From: Planctomycetaceae bacterium
GTDB lineage: Bacteria > Planctomycetota > Planctomycetia > Pirellulales > JAEUIK01
Assembly: GCA_016793185.1 (NCBI GenBank)
Contig: JAEUIK010000711.1
Coordinates: forward strand, 1-6,376
DNA: 6,376 nucleotides
Direction of reading: 5' to 3'
Below, piece by piece: positions 5,715-6,376 of this stretch. Below the pieces are notes generated by a model that saw only the letters and a list, made by a program, of their open reading frames with translations, was not told the DNA's origin and did no database searches. The position numbers and the translations under genes are program-made. Every line of letters begins with the position of its first letter. Position 1 is the stretch's first letter.

Positions 5715-5744
5715 AGCGTAGGCGCACGCGCAGGGAGAGGTCAA
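5715..5744 (-). promoter_or_regulatory. Candidate housekeeping promoter of the aldehyde dehydrogenase gene
   Basis: On the minus strand TTGACC (5744-5739, five of six -35 consensus bases) and TACGCT (5720-5715, three of six) are 18 bases apart. Transcription would start near 5708 and leave a leader of about 48 bases before the ATG at 5660. The -35 match is good and the -10 match poor. Confidence 0.35.
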
Positions 5745-5822
5745 CCAACCCCGGCGGACCCAACCGTCGGGAGCCGTCCTTCTGGCGGCTACAACCCCGC
5801 CCGGCCTGCTGGACTTGGGGCC

Positions 5823-5895
5823 GCGGATCGGTCACATTCACGGTGCGGAGAAGAGTCTCGGCCAAACTTTGATTGCCCGCAGCGCGATCCGCACC
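5823..5895. repeat. Overlapping inverted repeats in the divergent intergenic region
   Basis: The segment CGATCCGCACC (5885-5895) has two possible partners. CGATCCGC pairs with GCGGATCG at 5823-5830, and TCCGCACC pairs with GGTGCGGA at 5842-5849. Each pairing is 8 bp and perfect, and the two are mutually exclusive because they share TCCGC. The element ends 13 bases before the YhhN-family start codon. A further direct copy of GTGCGGA is at 5686-5692. It may be an operator region or a switching leader, or chance in GC-rich DNA. Confidence 0.35.
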
Positions 5896-5908
5896 AGAGC
5901 ACCCGGCA

Positions 5909-6376
5909 ATGACATCCGACGCCATCTCGAGTCGCCACGTTCCTCACGATCTCCCCGCGAGCAATGCCGCACCGCCGACGATGCTCAAGCGCGTGCTGGG
6001 CGTGCTCTGGGTGGTCTGGGCGGGGCTGCTGTTTGGCGGGCTCTTCCTGGGAGAATTGAACGAGAGCCAGACGCAACACATTCCGGCCTGGTGCCGGATG
6101 GGATCTTCGCTGACACTGACGATCGCCGCCGGGGTCGGGGCGCTCTTGCTGGCGCGCACCGCGGCAGCGCGTTACGCGTCTCTGATCGCCGTGGGGATGG
6201 CTTTGGGATTCTTGGGCGATCTGTTCAATGCCGGCTGGATCATCAAGGACGGAGCGCTGGGAGGAATGATCGCCTTCGGACTGGGGCACATCGCCTACAT
6301 TGCGGCCTGTCTCAACCTGCGGCGCGTGGCCAACCTGCTGGCGCTGCGCCCCCTGCAGCTCTCGCTGCTTTTCTGG
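5909..6376 (+). CDS. YhhN/TMEM86-family membrane protein (lysoplasmalogenase-like), cut off by the window edge
   Basis: The visible 156 codons stay open to the last base, so the C-terminus is missing. After a hydrophilic head of about 26 residues come hydrophobic segments at about 28-48, 66-84, 89-110 and 117-135, with another starting near 143. The match to YhhN/TMEM86 rests on two motifs: ALGFLGDLFNAG (98-109), with the conserved Gly-Asp pair and Asp104, and FGLGHIAYIAA (123-133), with conserved His127. Mammalian TMEM86B hydrolyses the vinyl-ether bond of lysoplasmalogen, releasing a fatty aldehyde. Bacterial members are thought to act similarly, but few have been tested. Family proteins are about 200-240 residues, so around a third is missing. 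ATG 5909 is the first ATG after an in-frame TGA at 5870. ATG 5981, giving MLKRVLGV just before the first helix, is a credible alternative. No clear Shine-Dalgarno sequence is seen. The gene is transcribed away from the aldehyde dehydrogenase. Confidence 0.8.
   Translation, partial: MTSDAISSRHVPHDLPASNAAPPTMLKRVLGVLWVVWAGLLFGGLFLGELNESQTQHIPAWCRMGSSLTLTIAAGVGALLLARTAAARYASLIAVGMALGFLGDLFNAGWIIKDGALGGMIAFGLGHIAYIAACLNLRRVANLLALRPLQLSLLFW

Noticed and set aside
5661..5744. A TTG start that would extend the aldehyde dehydrogenase by 28 residues
   Set aside because: The added residues match nothing in the family, and the TTG coincides with the -35 candidate. The family N-terminus begins at the ATG at 5660.
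4965..5912. A 315-codon plus-strand open frame
   Set aside because: It is antisense to the aldehyde dehydrogenase, with biased composition and no domain signature, while the opposite strand carries every catalytic motif.
5789..6289. A 166-codon minus-strand open frame
   Set aside because: It overlaps the YhhN-family gene on the other strand, is Gln/Arg/His-rich and low complexity, and has no recognisable domain.
1..6376. CRISPR arrays, tRNA or rRNA genes, insertion sequences and attachment sites
   Set aside because: I found no regularly spaced repeats, tRNA-like cloverleaf, transposase motif or flanking target duplication on either strand.

Overview
The window is GC-rich bacterial chromosome and most resembles a planctomycete, probably of the Pirellulales. 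This is inferred from three things: weak Shine-Dalgarno sequences, a DUF4013-type membrane protein with an Asn-Pro-Tyr N-terminus, and an ECF sigma factor heading an operon of otherwise unrecognised proteins. No database search was possible, so the taxonomy is tentative. There are no tRNA or rRNA genes, CRISPR arrays, transposases or phage genes. Seven protein genes are supported: six on the minus strand and one on the plus strand. The genes at both window edges are cut off.

Read along the minus strand from high to low coordinates, the layout is as follows. An aldehyde dehydrogenase (4245-5660) is followed by a DUF4013-like multi-pass membrane protein (3316-4116), which has a plausible intrinsic terminator at 3262-3302. 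Next is a compact three-gene operon: an ECF sigma factor (2596-3201), a single-pass membrane protein whose start overlaps the sigma stop and which is the natural anti-sigma candidate (2030-2602), and a secreted coiled-coil protein 15 bases further on (827-2014). A 192-base gap with three strong inverted repeats follows. Last comes undecaprenyl-diphosphatase, uppP (start at 634, C-terminus beyond base 1). On the plus strand, divergent from the aldehyde dehydrogenase, a YhhN/TMEM86-family membrane protein (lysoplasmalogenase-like) starts at 5909 and runs off the right edge.

The common theme is the cell envelope. The sigma operon looks like an envelope signalling unit: cytoplasmic sigma, membrane-anchored partner with an exported domain, and exported coiled-coil protein. 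A sequence resembling an ECF promoter lies directly upstream of the sigma gene, which suggests autoregulation. UppP downstream recycles the lipid carrier for wall and polysaccharide synthesis. The divergent YhhN and aldehyde dehydrogenase pair invites a lipid-aldehyde hypothesis, because lysoplasmalogenases release fatty aldehydes that such a dehydrogenase could oxidise. The functional links between genes are inference; the gene calls for uppP, the sigma factor and the aldehyde dehydrogenase are firm.
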